Source: Duncaniella freteri
GTDB lineage: Bacteria; Bacteroidota; Bacteroidia; Bacteroidales; Muribaculaceae
Direction of reading: 5' to 3'
Assembly: GCF_004766125.1 (NCBI RefSeq)
Contig: NZ_SJSA01000002.1
Coordinates: 496,001-560,000, forward strand
DNA: 64,000 bases
Under the pieces are notes generated by a model. It ran no database searches and was not told the DNA's origin. It saw only the letters and a list, made by a program, of their open reading frames with translations. Below are positions 1-8,900 of this stretch, one piece after another; the stretch's first letter is position 1; each line of letters starts with the position of its first letter. A program made the translations under genes and the position numbers.

Positions 1-2
1 CT

Positions 3-380
3 ATTCTTGCTACACCCATACCCAAGTATGCCAAAGGTACGGACTATCACCGAGGTGGCCCAGCCATTGTCGGTGATGGTGGTCGTTCAGAAGTTGTATT
101 GTTCAACGGTGGTGCATGGCTGACCCCCGACAAACCTACACTTGTTAATATGCCAGAGGGAGCCATTGTCATTCCAAGTGTAACAGACTATGATGATAAT
201 CCGGCAGGTTTGTTGATGATGCCCGTGGGTTCGGACAAGACTCCGACCTCCCGGGTCTATGATGATTCCGCTATCCGTAGAGGTGTGTCTGAACTCATCT
301 ACCTCATTAAGTGCCAGACACGACAGCAACACTGCGATTCTTACCTTACCAACTACGAATTTTTTAAGAGTAAAATATGA
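3..380 (+). CDS. Phage tail tape-measure protein, C-terminal fragment
   Basis: The reading frame is open from the window edge, so the 5' part lies outside. The visible ~125 residues carry the pattern usual at the C-terminus of tape-measure or tail-length proteins: a glycine-rich segment (HRGGPAIVGDGG), then a hydrophobic valine patch, then PDKPTLVNMPEGAIVIP. Such proteins set tail length in siphophages and myophages and pass through the tail tube at infection. The stop codon overlaps the next ATG by four bases (ATGA), showing translational coupling inside a tail operon. No start is assigned because the gene is truncated by the window. The family call rests on motif recognition only. Confidence 0.7.
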   Translation: MLATPIPKYAKGTDYHRGGPAIVGDGGRSEVVLFNGGAWLTPDKPTLVNMPEGAIVIPSVTDYDDNPAGLLMMPVGSDKTPTSRVYDDSAIRRGVSELIYLIKCQTRQQHCDSYLTNYEFFKSKI

Positions 381-955
381 TAGAGAGACTTGAACAATTA
401 ACCGTCGGCCAGTTCGTCGATCTCGTTTGTGGAGATACAAGTGTGCTGATTGGCAAGCGAGAAGTCGTAAATGAGGCGGTGCTTGTTGTTGCAATGCGCA
501 ACATAGTGTTTGAATACAAGGAGATTGTAGATAAAGCCGGAGTTAGTTCCTACCTCTCCACCATAGAGGAACTAATAAAGGCTAAGATGTCGGTTGTGGT
601 ATTTCAGATGTGCCGGAATCTTGTTTCATTGAATGAACATGACCGCGCCCGTGAGGTGTTAATAGAGTATGGTATTAATGCAAATTCTATGAATGACCAA
701 AGGGTTACAGCAGAAATAAAATCACGTCTTGAAAGAGCTAAAAGCACTATCGAGAAAATCGAAAACGAGAGCAAGAAAGACAAGCCGGGGTCAATCAATT
801 TCCGCCGGGTATTCGACACACAGACTGCCATGTTGATGGCTCATTTCAAGTTCCAGATTGATACATCCACTATGAAGGCCACTGTATATGCCCATCTTGT
901 TGACCAACATAACAGAGAAGTCAAGGCGATGCGTGGAGCCTTGAAAAAGAAGTAA
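377..955 (+). CDS. Phage protein of unknown function (192 aa)
   Basis: I do not recognise a family. The protein is mostly helical and charged, with a Lys/Glu-rich segment around residues 115-140 that could form a coiled coil and a basic C-terminus ending in three lysines. There is no signal peptide and no membrane segment. Its ATG overlaps the stop of the tape-measure gene (ATGA), so it is co-translated with it. From position it is probably a tail accessory or assembly protein; that is an inference from context only. Confidence 0.6.
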   Translation: MIERLEQLTVGQFVDLVCGDTSVLIGKREVVNEAVLVVAMRNIVFEYKEIVDKAGVSSYLSTIEELIKAKMSVVVFQMCRNLVSLNEHDRAREVLIEYGINANSMNDQRVTAEIKSRLERAKSTIEKIENESKKDKPGSINFRRVFDTQTAMLMAHFKFQIDTSTMKATVYAHLVDQHNREVKAMRGALKKK

Positions 956-978
956 GCACCGCCCCCTGTAACCTAATG

Positions 979-1013
979 AGAGCTTGTCATTCATAATAGC
1001 AGGCTCTTTTTTT
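979..1013 (+). terminator. Weak intrinsic terminator
   Basis: A 5-bp stem (AGAGC/GCTCT) with a long loop is followed by a run of seven T. It sits 24 bp after the stop at 955 and before the next gene, which fits the end of a tail transcript. The stem is short, so it may be inefficient. Confidence 0.35.
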
Positions 1014-1073
1014 CAAGGTTGACCGCACTTTAGAACGGTTCGTTAGTAACCCCTTGCAAAACCGCAAAGTGTT

Positions 1074-1307
1074 ATGACGAAACGTAATCAATGTTATAAG
1101 CGCCGCCCGTCGAGGCTTGACCGAGTAGAAAGGAAATGTGACAGAATCCTGTCCGAGTTGTTAATCATCCGCCAGCAGCTCAACCGTCGGCCGGATATGG
1201 ATATGGCAATTGAACGCCTCCACCGTACCGCCCGCAAGTTGAGAACTCAATGCGAGCAAGAGCGTGATTTAACAAGAAGAATGTTCAACTCCAAATTCCC
1301 GGAGTAA
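1074..1307 (+). CDS. Small basic helical phage protein (77 aa)
   Basis: The protein is 77 residues long and very rich in Arg and Lys (KRRPSRLDRVERKCDRI at the N-terminus, then alternating charged helix). It looks like a short coiled-coil or nucleic-acid-binding peptide; no family is recognised. Its stop overlaps the next start by one base (TAATG), coupling it to the sigma factor gene, so a role linked to that sigma factor, for example as a partner, is possible but unproven. A palindromic GTTAGTAAC motif lies 24 bp upstream of the ATG. Confidence 0.6.
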   Translation: MTKRNQCYKRRPSRLDRVERKCDRILSELLIIRQQLNRRPDMDMAIERLHRTARKLRTQCEQERDLTRRMFNSKFPE

Positions 1308-1780
1308 TGAACATCGAAGACCTTGTTGTAAAACACGCCGGATGGATACGACGAAAAGCACGAAGATACTATGCCGACGAGTTTGATGCCGATGATCTCG
1401 CAAGTGAGACCATCTACAAATGTCTGAGCCAAGCCCGGAAGTTTAACCCCGGAATGAGTTTTAAGCCGTGGGCATTAGCCATTATGGAGAACACCTACAT
1501 TACGCAGTACAACCGCCGCCGTTGTGTTCTCTTTACCGGATATGATGAATATGACCCATACACGGGGAATGATTATGCCGACCAGAGAGCTTCTGTGAAC
1601 AGCATCCTATCGATAGTCCGTGATTGCGGGCGTAAGTCATGTTGTATTGAGTGTGTTCTTCTATATGCCAAAGGATATAGTTATGATGAGATAGCCGAGA
1701 GAATCGGCATACCTGTCGGAACTGTCAAGAGCAGAGTTTCAGCCGGGCGCAAGATGCTCCGTGAGGCTCTTGACGGCTAA
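1307..1780 (+). CDS. Phage-encoded sigma-70 family (ECF-like) RNA polymerase sigma factor
   Basis: The 157-residue protein has the two domains of a minimal sigma factor. A region-2-like helix set near residues 10-55 contains DADDLASETI and KPWALAIMEN. A region-4 helix-turn-helix lies at about residues 125-152 (YSYDEIAERIGIPVGTVKSR), the usual -35 recognition motif. It should bind host core polymerase and redirect it to phage or host promoters. It overlaps the preceding 77-aa gene by one base. A sigma factor within a late structural region suggests control of late transcription; the conserved 37-bp upstream motif at 2654 and 16553 is a candidate target. The middle (residues 70-110) is poorly conserved and Cys-rich. 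Confidence 0.8.
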   Translation: MNIEDLVVKHAGWIRRKARRYYADEFDADDLASETIYKCLSQARKFNPGMSFKPWALAIMENTYITQYNRRRCVLFTGYDEYDPYTGNDYADQRASVNSILSIVRDCGRKSCCIECVLLYAKGYSYDEIAERIGIPVGTVKSRVSAGRKMLREALDG

Positions 1781-1844
1781 AATGTCAGTAAATGTTAAGG
1801 TGGTAAAATGGTGAAAATCAGACGCTAAATGGTGGTCATTCTGT

Positions 1845-1875
1845 TTGTGTCTCTTGTAAATAATGGCTAACTTTA
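1845..1875 (+). promoter_or_regulatory. Bacteroidetes-type promoter (TTG-N20-TAACTTTA)
   Basis: A TTG at 1845-1847 is separated by 20 bp from TAACTTTA at 1868-1875, one base off the Bacteroides -7 consensus TAnnTTTG. It lies 55 bp upstream of the DUF2693 gene, leaving a leader of roughly 48 nt that contains the 16-bp sequence repeated at 20242. Confidence 0.55.
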
Positions 1876-1903
1876 CATCAGAAAATAAAACAATAACCAA
1901 CTA

Positions 1904-1919
1904 AAAGTCAAACCAATAA
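1904..1919 (+). repeat. 16-bp leader repeat (copy 1)
   Basis: AAAGTCAAACCAATAA occurs here in the 5' leader of the DUF2693 gene, 11 bp before its ATG, and again exactly at 20242-20257. The second copy lies in the linker of a minus-strand small-RNA candidate, which would therefore be perfectly complementary to this leader. Confidence 0.75.
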
Positions 1920-1930
1920 ACCCCTTAATT

Positions 1931-2263
1931 ATGGAAAAGAAAAATAATTTCCGCGTGAGAGTGATGAAGTATGCATGGCAACTCTGGAAAGCCACCAAGC
2001 AGGCGTGGCGCATCTGCATGATAAAAGCGTGGCAGCTCTACCGCCTCGCGAAAGCCATGCGCGAGGGCGTGGTAACATTCTACTACACCAAAGCCGACGG
2101 CTCTATCCGTAAGGCTGTGGGCACTCTCAGAAATGTACCTGCCGGTGCCACACTCGGTGGTAAGAAAGTAACCAAACCGTCTTACAAGACTATGGCTTAC
2201 TTTGACACCGAAAAGAACGGATTCCGCTGTTTCAAAGTAGAGAATCTAATCTGCGCAATCTGA
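1931..2263 (+). CDS. DUF2693-type SH3 beta-barrel protein
   Basis: The N-terminal 45 residues form amphipathic Trp-rich helices (WQLWKATKQAW, KAWQLYRLAKAMREG). The C-terminal part has the DUF2693 signature: VVTFYYTKADGSIRKAVGTL, then YFDTEKNGFRCFKVENL. Proteins of this type are frequent in Bacteroidetes phages and conjugative elements; their function is unknown and the fold is predicted to be an SH3-like barrel. It has its own promoter and a leader with a 16-nt block complementary to the small-RNA candidate at 20.2 kb, so it may be post-transcriptionally controlled. It overlaps the next gene by one base. Confidence 0.75.
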   Translation: MEKKNNFRVRVMKYAWQLWKATKQAWRICMIKAWQLYRLAKAMREGVVTFYYTKADGSIRKAVGTLRNVPAGATLGGKKVTKPSYKTMAYFDTEKNGFRCFKVENLICAI

Positions 2264-2556
2264 TGGAACTGCAACCTGCCAAAGCCTACCTTATCACCGT
2301 CGGGGGAGATATAAACGAAATCTTCCCCGAGAACGGGGAAACCTTTGAGCTTGAAGAGGCTCAGGCTCATGTCGAGGGCTATATTGAGATCGTACACCTC
2401 ACCAAAAACCAGATTATGATTGTCAACGAAGAGGGCAAATTTGATAAAGAGTACAATCCGATAGCCACCGGAATTGCCGACCTCCACCGAGCATTGTGGA
2501 GTGGCGATTACATCTGCGGCAATGTGGTGATTTGCCCCTCTCCGATGCTCCCATAG
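2263..2556 (+). CDS. DUF3846-like small phage protein (97 aa)
   Basis: The arrangement GYIEIVHL...IMIVNEEGKF...NPIAT...ICGNVVIC resembles DUF3846, a family of small proteins in phages and mobile elements with no known function. It has no signal peptide or membrane segment. It is translationally coupled to the DUF2693 gene (TGATG) and followed by a strong terminator, so the two genes form one transcript. Confidence 0.6.
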   Translation: MELQPAKAYLITVGGDINEIFPENGETFELEEAQAHVEGYIEIVHLTKNQIMIVNEEGKFDKEYNPIATGIADLHRALWSGDYICGNVVICPSPMLP

Positions 2557-2583
2557 TAAAAGTCGCTTTCAGGGCAACTTCGG

Positions 2584-2630
2584 GCGCATAATTCACAAAC
2601 TCAAAGAGTTAAAGTGAGTTATGCGCTTTT
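2584..2630 (+). terminator. Strong intrinsic terminator
   Basis: The outer stem is GCGCATAATTCAC paired with GTGAGTTATGCGC (one G-T pair). The inner stem AACTC/GAGTT has an AAA loop. TTTT follows directly. It closes the DUF2693-DUF3846 transcript before the virion genes. Confidence 0.8.
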
Positions 2631-2653
2631 GTCATTTGGCAGAATTTGAGCCG

Positions 2654-2690
2654 TTTGGCTGAGCCGGCGATGTTTTGGCTTACATTTGCG
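2654..2690 (+). promoter_or_regulatory. 37-bp conserved phage promoter motif, copy 1
   Basis: The block starts TTTGGCT, has A-CC-GC in the middle and ends in TACATTTGCG. An equally long relative starts at 16553. Here TACATTTG (2681-2688) matches the Bacteroides -7 element. The motif overlaps an upstream in-frame TTG start candidate at 2675, which argues that the real start of the next gene is the ATG at 2705. Confidence 0.6.
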
Positions 2691-2704
2691 AAAAGACCAA
2701 AACT

Positions 2705-5164
2705 ATGCTCACGAAATATTTTATAGAAATAGACGGCCAAAGGACCGAGATTCCTAATGAATGTATTAAGAATTGGGATGAGGTTCGGTGTGCTTACAAG
2801 CGTGCAGATTTTAGTGGTGTCACTCGCTCGTTCTCATCGCAGTTTGAGTTTGTTGGCGATGCATACGATATGTTGATGGCCTTGTATCTCCGAGATGGAT
2901 TCAATGCTGTTGCAACTCTATATCTTTATACCATTACAGACCGTTGGGTGTGGGAAGAACGATTTGCAGCTCCAATTGATTTCTCAACCATAGTATGGGA
3001 CAACAATATCCTAAAAGTCAACTGCGTAGACAATAGTCTTGCCGCTCTCATCAAAGCAAACAAGAGTACCAAGTATGAGTTTGGAGTCGGTAGTGATATT
3101 CCAATAGCATCGCAGTTAAACTATGACCGTATTCCTATGACAGAAGTTGTATCATATCAGGTTATTGGAGAAACAATCGATGATAGTTCAACTATGAAGT
3201 TATCTGTTCCTGGTGCTTTGGGTGTTGTTTATAGGATACCTGTAAACATTATTACAGAAAATGTGCTTGTCAACGAAAAGTTACTGTATAATGACCAAAC
3301 CACAGATGATGGTAGCTATATGGTATCAGCAAAAACAGATGTCACTATTACAATAAAGGGAGGTATTGCAATAGATATGATTAATGCTTGTCAACCCGCA
3401 AACTTTGGAGTAACAATTTACAAAACAAGTAATGATGTGACTACTAAAATAGGTCCATTATGCAGCCAAAGTTTCTTGATAACATATAGAGGCGAATATG
3501 ATAAACCTGGGGACCTGCCAATACTAACGCCAGCTACACTTGGCGCAACAGCATTTGTTAAACAAACAAATACTATCTGGAAATGGTGGGTCAATGAGGC
3601 GTCTACATCCGAGGATAATTTATTCATATGGATGGATTCAAAGATGTCTTCAGATGAATATATGCGGCAAATTCCCGAATACACCTATTCGGTTGACTTG
3701 AAGGAAGGTGATAAAATCTGGATTGGAGCTGAGGCGAATCCCGGTTTAGGTTCTCGCCCTGGGCCTTTTTGGATTTTAATGCTCGACCAGAAAATTGAGA
3801 TTTCTTGGGGCGGAATAGGAAAAAGTGCTGAAATTGATGTAATACGGCCTCTTGATTTTTGCGAAAAAATTCTCAATCGTATTAGCATGGGTAAGGTTAA
3901 TGTTGGTGTAACATTTAGTGATTTCGATAATCGCCTTGCCAATACGTATCTTTTAGCGGCTGAGAGTGTTCGTGGAATTGGTGATGCAAAGATATACTCA
4001 TCATTCACAGAGTTTGTAGACTGGATGCAAACAGTATTCGGTTATACATATTGTCTTGGCCCGCGCACAAAGGCACAATTCAAAAGAAAGCAGTCAATAT
4101 TCTACAATTCATGGCCGATTTCCGCAAATGATAATCTTCTGCATACGATGTGCCCGGTCGAGCCAGGAACCCAAGTTGTGATAATACAGGGGACTCCATA
4201 CTGCGCTGTTTTGGGTGATTACAATTCTGACGGTGGCAACAATTACTACACTAAATGGGAAGGCAGTGATGCGTATAACGACCCGAAAACCGGTAAAGCT
4301 CGTTTGGACACCATTTTTATAGGAGAAGATAAAGAAGGGTGTTATTTCGACAGTAATTATAATCTTCACATATATGATGGAAATGTTGAAATGGCTATTT
4401 GTGATAACCAAGTAATCAATTTTATCCACCGTTCTGAGCTGTTTAAATCTGACGCCTCAACTATGAGAATAAACAACGTTCGGGATGTCTCGTATTCTGT
4501 TGATTCAAGTTCGATTTATTCGGCAATTACTATCGGATACGAAAAGCAGGATTATGAAGGCTTCAATGGGCGTGATGAGTTTAACTTCAATAATACTTAC
4601 TCCACCGGCCATACTGTTAACGATAAGAAACTTAGTCTCATCAGTAAATATCGAGCAGATTGCTATGGTATTGAGTTCGCCGTTCAGAAGCGTGGGCAGG
4701 ATACTACAGACTCGTCAAGTGATAAGGATGTTTTCTTTGTGCTTTCTAAAAGTGAGAATGGGTTACTTATTCCGGATAGAACCATTAGAATAGAAAATAC
4801 TATATCTGATATGGTATTCAATGGCGCATTTTCTCCAATAGCTTGTATCCAGGCAAATGCCGGATTTATAGGAATACAGGCAAAGCATCTTCATCTTGAA
4901 TTTGCTTCGAGCATGGGGAATAGCTCTATTGTTATAGATGGCCGAGCTATGTCTGAAGATATAGATCTTGATGCTCCTTTGATGACGTGTGGTAGAGTAT
5001 CATTTACAACTGATGAAATTGATGAACCGGCATCTGAAAACAATCTCATAGAAATTGAAAGTAATGGTATCCTGTATAGGGGATTTGTAAAAGATGCCAC
5101 ATTCAAATATGCCACGAATGAGGCCGTAAAATACGAACTAATCGTAAAAGATATTGAGCTATGA
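2705..5164 (+). CDS. Phage virion structural protein (tail or baseplate), 819 aa
   Basis: I do not recognise a named family. It is a long soluble beta-rich protein without signal peptide or membrane segments, rich in Asp, Asn, Tyr and Ile, as in tail-tip and baseplate proteins of Bacteroidales phages. The ATG at 2705 is chosen over an in-frame TTG at 2675 because a promoter -7 box (2681-2688) lies between them. Its stop overlaps the next gene (ATGA). Position directly before the fibre gene favours a distal tail or baseplate role. Codon use is more A+T-rich than in the fibre gene, hinting at a different origin. Confidence 0.6.
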   Translation: MLTKYFIEIDGQRTEIPNECIKNWDEVRCAYKRADFSGVTRSFSSQFEFVGDAYDMLMALYLRDGFNAVATLYLYTITDRWVWEERFAAPIDFSTIVWDNNILKVNCVDNSLAALIKANKSTKYEFGVGSDIPIASQLNYDRIPMTEVVSYQVIGETIDDSSTMKLSVPGALGVVYRIPVNIITENVLVNEKLLYNDQTTDDGSYMVSAKTDVTITIKGGIAIDMINACQPANFGVTIYKTSNDVTTKIGPLCSQSFLITYRGEYDKPGDLPILTPATLGATAFVKQTNTIWKWWVNEASTSEDNLFIWMDSKMSSDEYMRQIPEYTYSVDLKEGDKIWIGAEANPGLGSRPGPFWILMLDQKIEISWGGIGKSAEIDVIRPLDFCEKILNRISMGKVNVGVTFSDFDNRLANTYLLAAESVRGIGDAKIYSSFTEFVDWMQTVFGYTYCLGPRTKAQFKRKQSIFYNSWPISANDNLLHTMCPVEPGTQVVIIQGTPYCAVLGDYNSDGGNNYYTKWEGSDAYNDPKTGKARLDTIFIGEDKEGCYFDSNYNLHIYDGNVEMAICDNQVINFIHRSELFKSDASTMRINNVRDVSYSVDSSSIYSAITIGYEKQDYEGFNGRDEFNFNNTYSTGHTVNDKKLSLISKYRADCYGIEFAVQKRGQDTTDSSSDKDVFFVLSKSENGLLIPDRTIRIENTISDMVFNGAFSPIACIQANAGFIGIQAKHLHLEFASSMGNSSIVIDGRAMSEDIDLDAPLMTCGRVSFTTDEIDEPASENNLIEIESNGILYRGFVKDATFKYATNEAVKYELIVKDIEL

Positions 5165-5991
5165 TAGTAAGCCCTTTCACTCCGCTGTTTTTCATCAAAC
5201 GAAAGGCTGATGGGATAGATAGCGAATATATTCAGACATTCGCCACTACTGACCAGATACTCTTGCAGCTCATAGGAGGGCGTAATGATACCGTTGTCGC
5301 CCAGATTATAAGTGAGCCGGACGGAGCGGTCCTGCATCAAATTCAGTTCAATCAGTGGGACATAAACGACACTGTTACTCTGAGGTTCACAACAATCTCA
5401 TTGTCGACCGGCTATTATTCAGTAAATATAATGGGTGTCGGTCGTAGTGAGGTGTTTCGAGTTACCGATGACCCTCTGATATTGGATAAGACAACACTGA
5501 TTCAGTATTCGATGAGGAACAACCGCCAGCGTCAAGACGCAGTGTTCTTTATTGACGGGATGCAGTATTTCTTTGATTTCCGAGTCCCAGGAGGATTCAA
5601 AGATAGCAATTGGACTTTCGGTGTGGAGAGCGAGCAGTTCGTGACCCCCCAGGCCGACATATCGCAGTTGTTCGGTCTGGAGTCAACGCAGAAAAGATTT
5701 ACTCTCGGAGGCAGTATGGGTGTTCCCGTATGGTTTGGCGAAATGCTGAACCGAATACTCATCTGCTCCCATGTCTATTTCGATGGTATTAAGTACAGCC
5801 GAAAAGAGGCTAATGTGCCGGAACTGACCGTGCAGTTGGAGGGCGTGAACAGTTTTGTGTTCAATCAGACTCTCCAGCAGTCAACCAACCTTGACCCCGT
5901 AATCGAACAAAGGAATCACGCCGCCATGCGCCGCGTTGATGACACCAATTATAGAGCAACTTCTTCAACTATTAACAGATTAATTTATTAA
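5161..5991 (+). CDS. Phage virion protein of unknown function (276 aa)
   Basis: No family recognised. The protein is beta-rich and soluble and starts with a hydrophobic stretch (MIVSPFTPLFFIKRK) that is not a convincing signal peptide. It overlaps the preceding gene by four bases and ends two bases before the fibre ATG, so it is translated as part of the baseplate-fibre unit. A connector between baseplate and fibre is a reasonable guess from order alone. Confidence 0.55.
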   Translation: MIVSPFTPLFFIKRKADGIDSEYIQTFATTDQILLQLIGGRNDTVVAQIISEPDGAVLHQIQFNQWDINDTVTLRFTTISLSTGYYSVNIMGVGRSEVFRVTDDPLILDKTTLIQYSMRNNRQRQDAVFFIDGMQYFFDFRVPGGFKDSNWTFGVESEQFVTPQADISQLFGLESTQKRFTLGGSMGVPVWFGEMLNRILICSHVYFDGIKYSRKEANVPELTVQLEGVNSFVFNQTLQQSTNLDPVIEQRNHAAMRRVDDTNYRATSSTINRLIY

Positions 5992-5993
5992 GT

Positions 5994-8900
5994 ATGGCAA
6001 TCACTCCAGACGAACAGCAGAGCATCGTCAGTGCCGTGCTTTCATCAATCCGTACCAACTCACGGACTATCGACCAGCTCACGCCCGTAACCTCGTTGAG
6101 CGAAACCGATAGTTTTGAGATAAACGGAGGAAAGAGAGTAACGTACAAGGTGCTCCGGGATTTGATAGCGTCTTTATCCTCATCGGAACAAGACTCTCTC
6201 AAAACCCTCATCAACAAGTGTGAGTTGAAATCGGTATCTATAACAGTTGCCGAAAGTACCGCCACACTCTCTATCTCGTCGGTAGGCAAGGCCATCACGA
6301 CATCGATCCCGATTGCGACCACAAGCAAAGCAGGATTGATGACTGCCGCCGACAAAGTAAAGTTACAGAGCGCATACGACACCGCCCAGGCAGCCAAAGA
6401 TACGGCCAATACCGCCAAATCTAAGGCCGAGTCCGCTCAGTCAAGCGTTACGGCACTATCCGATAAGATTGGTGCCCCTAATGGTATTGCTCCACTTGAT
6501 GCCAATGCAAAGGTGCCTGCCGCCAACCTTCCCGGCTTCGTAGATGATGTCGTAGAGTTTAACGCTATGGTAAGTGGCGTTACTTCGCAAATGGCATCTT
6601 CAATCCATAAATCGACCGACGCAGGTTGCATGGTAGTGTATGACACCGACAACGACGTATTCCTTCTCGCAGTGTCGAAAGTTGCTGTTTCAGATAATAC
6701 TCAATGGGGAATTATCAAACGCCCCATCAAGAATCTGAATGCCGCCACTCCCGCTGTTGAAGGTGGAACCCTCCAACAGCAAATCAATGTGTCGGATTAC
6801 TGGCAGATTCAAAACGGTGGCGCAAGCCTCATTCTCACGCAGTTCACATACTACAACAACTGGCTCGACGCTGATGCCTATGGAACAGGCACAGCCGCAG
6901 GTCGTGTGCCCGAAGGAGGCAAGATTTACACCTGCACCTCGGACAACAAGACCTTCCGTTGGAGCGGTTCTGAACTCGTAACCATTGGCTCTGACCTTGC
7001 ACTTGGACACACTGCAAGCACCGCTTTTCCCGGTGATGAGGGCGCACAGCTTCAAGAAGATTTAAAGGACACCCGTGATGAAGTTCAAAATGAGTCCATG
7101 CGTGTCAATAATATCGGTATATTACCCTTTGACGGATTCTATGAGGACAACCCTGACCAAAGCACCGGCGTTTGGTATCGCCGTTATCCTGCCAATGAGG
7201 GAGGCACCTGCTGTATGTGGTCAAACAAATTTCCAGAAGGGTATCATCCTACCGACTACAACACCACTTTCCACGGGTTCCAAAAAATCCGTGAAGATAG
7301 AATTTTCCGTCTTGCAAACGACCTCTACCGCTTTGATGGAGAGAATCTCGTTAAGGTCGGGGGCGCATCCGTCGGCAATGTCTATAACCTTACTGCCGAA
7401 CTGCCGACACCTGACCCGGAAAAAATCTTCTACACCCTCAACGATTCAACCGATAAATACTATGCCCCTGCCGCTGTATTAGCCCAGGGCAAAGCAAAAA
7501 TCGGTATGGATATAACTTTCGCCATAGCCAAAGGCTCATGGAAAAGCTACAAATATATCGGTCTTACACTTGATGCCAACGATGTTCTTGACAAAGATAA
7601 TTGGCTCGATCTTGCCGGAATGTCGGCAGGCTCGGAGCCGTTTGTCAACATCAATGCGGTATGTGAGGATAAGGATTACACCCTCTCACTTGCGATTCAG
7701 GCTCTGCTCGACCTCAAAGAGACCACAGGCATAGACTATCGTAAGGAGGGTATGGTCATAACCTATCGCCGGAGTTCCAACCCCTTTGTTTGGGAGACCA
7801 AGCAATATCAAGGTGCGTTGACCGACCTTACCGCAACCAATGAGGCCCAATGGGTTGACTTCGGCAATGGCGGAGGCGGTAAGGTGGAAACCTCAGACAC
7901 GCCGGAGAAAGATGGCAAAGACGCACTATCCACCGGCGGGGCCTACGAGATTCAACAAAACCAGTTCGCCGGTCTTGAAATGGTTCCCGACCCGACGGAT
8001 TATATAATCCAGGGTGTGAGCAAAGCTGGCAACCCCATAGGCGACAGCATCAAGATTCCGAAGAGCAACGGGGCCGGAACAGCAAGCGGCAGCACACTTA
8101 CAATCTACTGCGATCAGGCGGTATGGGGTGCTTTCGGCAGTGAGGTTTCACTTATGGTTGCTATCAAGAGCGTAAGTTACGATGGCGAGGATGAGGTTCT
8201 CGGAACAATCCGAACCATCAGTATCATTGACCCCGTGACCAACATTGAACTCTGGAGCGAGGTTAAGAACGAGCGTTCATCAACGAGTGCCGCCGACTTG
8301 AAATTCAAGTTTGATTTCACCGACTTCATCACATCAGCATCGAGCCGAGATTTCATCATTCAGGCTACCGATGCCGATGGCAACCGCCGAACCAAGACCA
8401 TCACCGTTACCGCTGTCGATGTTACCTGCACCTGCATACAGACCCTCAACTATTCAACATCAACCGCACTGGAAGTAGGCGTTAACCGAGACAAGAGTCT
8501 GCCGATGTATAAGTTTGAGAACAACGTGTCAACGCGCCTCGGTATTCTCGTTACTACCGAGATGTTCTACAACGGTGAGTGGCGTACACTCGGCACGGCC
8601 ACTGTTGTTGATTCGTACTCCCACAACATATCCATCAATCCGTGCAATGTATTCGGAGGTGGAGAGCGTCTGGAACACGGTGCATATCCAATCCGTATTC
8701 AAGGCAAAGACCTTGCGTCCGGCGTTGTCGGCAATATGGTGTATACCGCCGTGATGTGTGTTGATTCCACCAACGCCACGCCTATTGTCGTAATGCGTTA
8801 CGATGATCGCACTGAGGGCAAAGTGCGCCTGTACGATTCAATATCTGTCGATGTGGCGGCATATACTCCCGGCAAGACCAATACTCCGGTAGAGGTGATG

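Noticed and set aside
2675..2704. TTG at 2675 as start of the 829-residue version of the virion protein
   Set aside because: The promoter -7 box TACATTTG (2681-2688) lies downstream of it, so the transcript begins after this codon; ATG 2705 is used.
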